Origin: Archangium gephyra
Lineage (GTDB): Bacteria; Myxococcota; Myxococcia; Myxococcales; Myxococcaceae
Direction: 5' to 3'
Assembly (NCBI RefSeq): GCF_001027285.1
Contig: NZ_CP011509.1
Location: 3,604,501 to 3,668,500, forward strand
Length of the DNA: 64,000 nucleotides
Notes under the pieces: model-generated
What the model saw: the letters and a program-made list of their open reading frames with translations, nothing else
Database searches by the model: none
What the model was told of the DNA's origin: nothing
Part shown: one piece after another, positions 60,764 through 64,000 of the stretch
How positions within the stretch are numbered: the first letter of the stretch is position 1
Layout: every line of letters begins with the position of its first letter
Position numbers and translations under genes: made by a program

Positions 60764-63328
60764 TCATTCCTGACGGCGCGGCAGCTCGACGGTGAAGGTG
60801 GAGCCCTGGCCCGGGCGGCTGTCCACGCGGATGGTGCCGCCCATGGCCTCCACGATGCTGCGGGTGATGTAGAGCCCCAGCCCCAGGCCTCCATAGTGCC
60901 GGTCCGACACGGCCCGCTCGAACTTGCCGAAGATGCGCTCCAGGGCCTCCGGCGAGATGCCGATGCCCTCGTCCCGTATCACCAGCCGGGCCCGGTCTCC
61001 CCTGGCTTCCACGCGGGCATGGATGGGACGGCCGGCGCCGTAGCGGATGGCGTTGGAGAGCAGGTTGGTGACGACCTGCTCCAGCCGCAGCCGGTCCCAC
61101 CGGCCGGGCACGTGCGGCTCTCCCTCCACCCACAGCTTCGAGCCCACCCGGGCCGCCTCGGGGGAGAACCAGGCCGCCACCTCGCCCAGCACCTCGCCCA
61201 GGTCCGTGTCGGTCACTTCCAGCGTCAATCTCCCCTGAGCGATGCGGCTGACGTCGAACAGGGCGTTGAGCAACGTGGAGAGCTTCCACAACTGGCGCCT
61301 GGCCATGTCCACGTGCCGTTGGAGGGCCTCGGGGTGGCCCGCTCCCGAGCAGCTCCGGGAAACCTCTCGCGACAGGGCGCTGAGATTGAGGTTCAGGGGG
61401 GTGAGCGGCGTCTTCAGCTCATGCGAGGCCACCGAGAGGAACTCGTCGCGCAGCCGCACCGCGCGCTGGGCCTCGCGGTACAGCCGGGCGTTGTCCACCG
61501 CGAGCGCGGCCCGGCGCGCCAGATCCTCGGCCAGCCGCTGTTCCTCCCGGCCGTAGTGGCGGCTCGCGCGGGGCTGGCCCCCCCGGCAGTAGAAGAAGGC
61601 CAGGGCTCCGAAGGTGCGGTCGCGGGCGTGCAGGGGGACGATCAGCGAGGAGGTGACGCCCGTGCCGCGCAGCAGCTCCAGGTGCCGGGCGTCACTCGCG
61701 TAGCGCACGAGCAGCTCCTCGGTGACCTCGGCCACCAGCTCGGTGCGGCCGGTGCGGATGACGGCCCCGGGCCCGGTGGTATCCTCGAGCCGCGGAGGGC
61801 AGTGGCGGGCCAGCTCCTGGGAGATCTCCCTGCGGACCGGATCCACATGGGCCACCGCCAGCCGGCGCAGGCTGCCGTCCGGCTCGACCATGTCCAGCGC
61901 GCAGCCATCCCCGAGGTCGGGCACGGCCCGCTGCACCACGTGGGCCAGCGTGGCCTCGTAGTCCAGCGAGCTGGCCAGCGTCTCACTCACCGAGGCGAGG
62001 AAGGTGTGGTGGGTCTCGGCGCGCTTGAGCGCGGTGATGTCCATGAAGCTGGCCACCACCGTCTGCAATCTCCCCCGCGCATCGAAGATGGGTCCGGCAT
62101 TGATGAGGAGGACCCGCACGGAGCCATCGGGACGGTCGTAGAGCAGCTCCTGCTGGGGGTGGGGCTTCCCCGTGGCCAGCACCCGGGCAATGGGGTACTC
62201 CTCCGCGGCCAGGCGCCGGCCGTCCGGATGGATGGCGTGGTATTGCGAATAGTCCTTCACGCACGTGCACGGGAGCATGGGGTGACCCAGGATGGACTCG
62301 GCCTGGGCGTTGAAGTTCAGGGTCCGTCCGGAGGGCGCCTCGGCGATGTGCACCGCGACGGGGAGCTGCTGCAGGATGCTCTGCAGGCGCTGGTGCTCGA
62401 ACTCCAGCTGCTCATGGAGCCGCTCCCGTTCCTGCTGGGCCTGCCGGAAGGGGGTGATGTCGAAGATGAAGCCCTCCAGTGCCCGTGCCTCCTCGTCCGG
62501 TCCGAGCAGGGCCACCCCCCGCTCCCAGACCCAGCGCTCCTCCCCCGTCCGTGTGCGGATGCGATAGGTCAGGGTGAAGGGCGACCGGGTGGCGAGCGCC
62601 TCCTGCATCTCCTCGCGGACGCGAGGCGCGTCCTCGGGGTGGATCAACTCTCCCCAGGTCACGCGCCGCTGCGTGAAGTCCTCGGGGGTGTAGCCGCTGA
62701 GGACCAGGGTGGCCTGACTGGCATAGCTCAGGGCCCAGGGCTCCTCGGTGGTGCTGCGGTAGACCATCCCCGGCACGTTTCCCAGCAGGGTGCGCAGCAT
62801 GCGCTCGCTCTCGCGCGCGGCCGCTTCCGCCTGTCCGGCCCGCTCGAGCGCCTCCCGCATCAGCGCCTGCCGCCGGTGCTGCTCGAGGTACATCCCCACC
62901 TTGAGGCGGAGGATGTCCGGGGAGAGGGGCTCCAGGATGCAGTCCACCGTCCCCACGGCGTAGCCGCGCAGCAGGTCCGCCTCGCCACAGGAGTGACCGC
63001 CGAGGAAGAGCACGGGGATGTAGCGGGCACCGGGGTGCGCGAGCAGGCGGCGGGCCGTCTCGATGCCCACGGTCCAGCTCCGCCGCGCGTCGACGATGAG
63101 GCAGGCGGGCGACGCGTCGAGCAGCTCCCCGAGGTCTTCACTCCAGGGGACCGCCTTGTGCACGGGATGCTCGAGCGGCGCCAGGAGCTCCTCCAGGCCC
63201 GCCAGGTCCTCCACCTGCTCTCCCACGAGCAGCAGCGGGCAGGCTGTCTCCTCCGCGACCGCTCCGGTCCCGTCCGGCCTGCTCGCGAGAGCGGGTGGGG
63301 GTTGTGACTCCCGATGCGTTCCCCACAT
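60764..63328 (-). CDS. REC-like-PAS-PAS-GAF histidine kinase
   Basis: About 854 residues. AAGGAGG stands eight bases before the ATG at 63328, preferred over 63361. The N-terminal ~120 residues have receiver build (LIVDARRSWT, IPVLFLGG) but keep few acidic-pocket residues, so it may be a pseudo-receiver. Then PAS (~175-300), PAS (~305-430), GAF (~440-600), HisKA (ASHELKTPL) and HATPase (NLLSNAIRYGAG, DEGIGISPEA, GLGLGLYITRS). Soluble. Its kinase end is close to that of the next gene upstream. Confidence 0.88.
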   Translation of the reverse strand: MWGTHRESQPPPALASRPDGTGAVAEETACPLLLVGEQVEDLAGLEELLAPLEHPVHKAVPWSEDLGELLDASPACLIVDARRSWTVGIETARRLLAHPGARYIPVLFLGGHSCGEADLLRGYAVGTVDCILEPLSPDILRLKVGMYLEQHRRQALMREALERAGQAEAAARESERMLRTLLGNVPGMVYRSTTEEPWALSYASQATLVLSGYTPEDFTQRRVTWGELIHPEDAPRVREEMQEALATRSPFTLTYRIRTRTGEERWVWERGVALLGPDEEARALEGFIFDITPFRQAQQERERLHEQLEFEHQRLQSILQQLPVAVHIAEAPSGRTLNFNAQAESILGHPMLPCTCVKDYSQYHAIHPDGRRLAAEEYPIARVLATGKPHPQQELLYDRPDGSVRVLLINAGPIFDARGRLQTVVASFMDITALKRAETHHTFLASVSETLASSLDYEATLAHVVQRAVPDLGDGCALDMVEPDGSLRRLAVAHVDPVRREISQELARHCPPRLEDTTGPGAVIRTGRTELVAEVTEELLVRYASDARHLELLRGTGVTSSLIVPLHARDRTFGALAFFYCRGGQPRASRHYGREEQRLAEDLARRAALAVDNARLYREAQRAVRLRDEFLSVASHELKTPLTPLNLNLSALSREVSRSCSGAGHPEALQRHVDMARRQLWKLSTLLNALFDVSRIAQGRLTLEVTDTDLGEVLGEVAAWFSPEAARVGSKLWVEGEPHVPGRWDRLRLEQVVTNLLSNAIRYGAGRPIHARVEARGDRARLVIRDEGIGISPEALERIFGKFERAVSDRHYGGLGLGLYITRSIVEAMGGTIRVDSRPGQGSTFTVELPRRQE

Positions 63329-63499
63329 CCCCCTGTCCTCCTTCCCGTTCCCGGGTGCCATGCCAGGGGTCGTCCAGGGTCAACCTTGCGCACCCTCCGT
63401 GCCGTCCGCACCGTCTCCCGCCCGGTGTGAGCCCGTCACAAGGGCCCAGGTCCCCTCGGCAGGTCTCCCTGCTGGCGGGAGGGAGCTCCCCGCGGGGGG

Positions 63500-64000
63500 C
63501 TACCGCCGCGTCTCCGCTGGAGGGAAGCGCGGCAGCTCGACGGTGAAGGTGGAGCCCTGGCCCGGGCGGCTGTCCACCTGGATGGTGCCGCCCATGGCCT
63601 CCACGATGCTGCGGGTGATGTAAAGCCCCAGCCCCAGGCCTCCGGAGTGGTGGTCCGGCACGGCCCGCTCGAACTTGCCGAAGATGCGCTCCAGGGCCTC
63701 CGGCGGGATGCCAATGCCCTCGTCGCGCACCACCAGGCGTGCGCGCTCTCCCACCACCTCCACGCGGGCATGGATGGGGCGGCCCGCACCGTAGCGGATG
63801 GCGTTGGAGATGAGATTGGTGACGACCTGCTCCAGCCGCAGCCGGTCCCACCAGCCCGGCACCCGCGCCTCTCCCTCCACCTGGAGCGCCGAGCCCACCC
63901 GGGCCGCCTCGGGGGAGAACCAGGCCGTCACCTCGCCCAGCACCTCACCCAGGTCCGTGTTCTCGGGCTCCAGCTTCAGCTGGCCCCGCGACAGGCGGCT
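63500..64000 (-). CDS. Histidine kinase, HATPase end only (N-terminus outside the window)
   Basis: Frame continues across the right edge. The visible ~165 residues hold the end of HisKA and an HATPase domain: NLISNAIRYGAG, DEGIGIPPEA, FGKFERAV, GLGLGLYITRS. Protein and DNA here are nearly identical to the end of the neighbouring kinase (60,770-61,190), so they are tandem paralogues. Sensor domains cannot be seen. Confidence 0.85.
   Translation of the reverse strand, partial: SRLSRGQLKLEPENTDLGEVLGEVTAWFSPEAARVGSALQVEGEARVPGWWDRLRLEQVVTNLISNAIRYGAGRPIHARVEVVGERARLVVRDEGIGIPPEALERIFGKFERAVPDHHSGGLGLGLYITRSIVEAMGGTIQVDSRPGQGSTFTVELPRFPPAETRR

Noticed and set aside
60680-63307. Open frame of about 875 codons on the plus strand
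   Set aside because: Shadow of the REC-PAS-GAF kinase.
63362-63499. Small gene between the two tandem kinases
   Set aside because: No frame with ribosome site or gene-like composition; treated as spacer.

Overview
The window is high-GC (about 70 %) bacterial chromosome with little intergenic space. It looks like a myxobacterium of the Cystobacterineae (Archangium, Cystobacter or Hyalangium type). The grounds are six long multi-domain histidine kinases plus a seventh cut by the right edge, a bacteriophytochrome operon, a lipoprotein toxin with an immunity gene in SitA/SitI style, a histone H1-like protein, several small myxobacteria-type lipoproteins, and GC-saturated third codon positions. 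The genus is an inference; no rRNA gene is present to fix it.

Left part (1-25 kb): a lipoprotein with an NGLAF repeat cut by the left edge; pantothenate kinase; an NAD-dependent epimerase; a D-aminoacylase-type amidohydrolase; a GAF-PAS kinase with a frameshift; an SDR and an alpha/beta hydrolase in one operon; argJ with a frameshift near its 3' end; a PQQ-type sugar dehydrogenase with Ig-like and PA14 modules; a RelE/ParE-like protein; an RsbRD-GAF-PAS kinase overlapping plsC tail to tail; an ATP-grasp protein; an EF-hand membrane protein; a CE2-like SGNH esterase; and a double AAA+ ATPase fused to a release-factor-2-like domain whose GGQ position reads EGT.

Middle (25-33.5 kb): this is the most unusual stretch. 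Seventeen tRNA genes, all on the minus strand and all with different anticodons, lie in about 2.3 kb around an HNH endonuclease gene. Fifteen of them sit almost back to back. All anticodons begin with C, G or A, so they read G/C-ending codons, and several have departures from canonical form. Next come a DmpA-type peptidase and a microviridin-type graspetide cluster: a precursor with two T-x-KYPSD cores and two ATP-grasp ligases. Beyond the cluster is an E1-like ThiF protein with a tiny possible beta-grasp partner.

Right part (33.5-64 kb): a DUF1684 protein, H1-like protein, DUF2231 membrane protein and GH31 glucosidase; a JAMM / coiled-coil / vWA operon flanked by REP-like palindromes; a light-sensing operon (phytochrome, single-domain regulator, REC-PAS kinase) divergent from a kinase-receiver-kinase hybrid; a TerB-acyl-CoA oxidase fusion; the toxin-immunity pair; two ExbD/TolR proteins; a VOC protein; an M1 peptidase with a membrane partner; a PPP phosphatase; and two related kinases in tandem, the second cut by the right edge.

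Three genes (the kinase at 5 kb, argJ, and the vWA gene) are each restored by adding one base to a short G/C homopolymer. This points to indel errors in the assembly as much as to biology, and single-base details should be read with that in mind.
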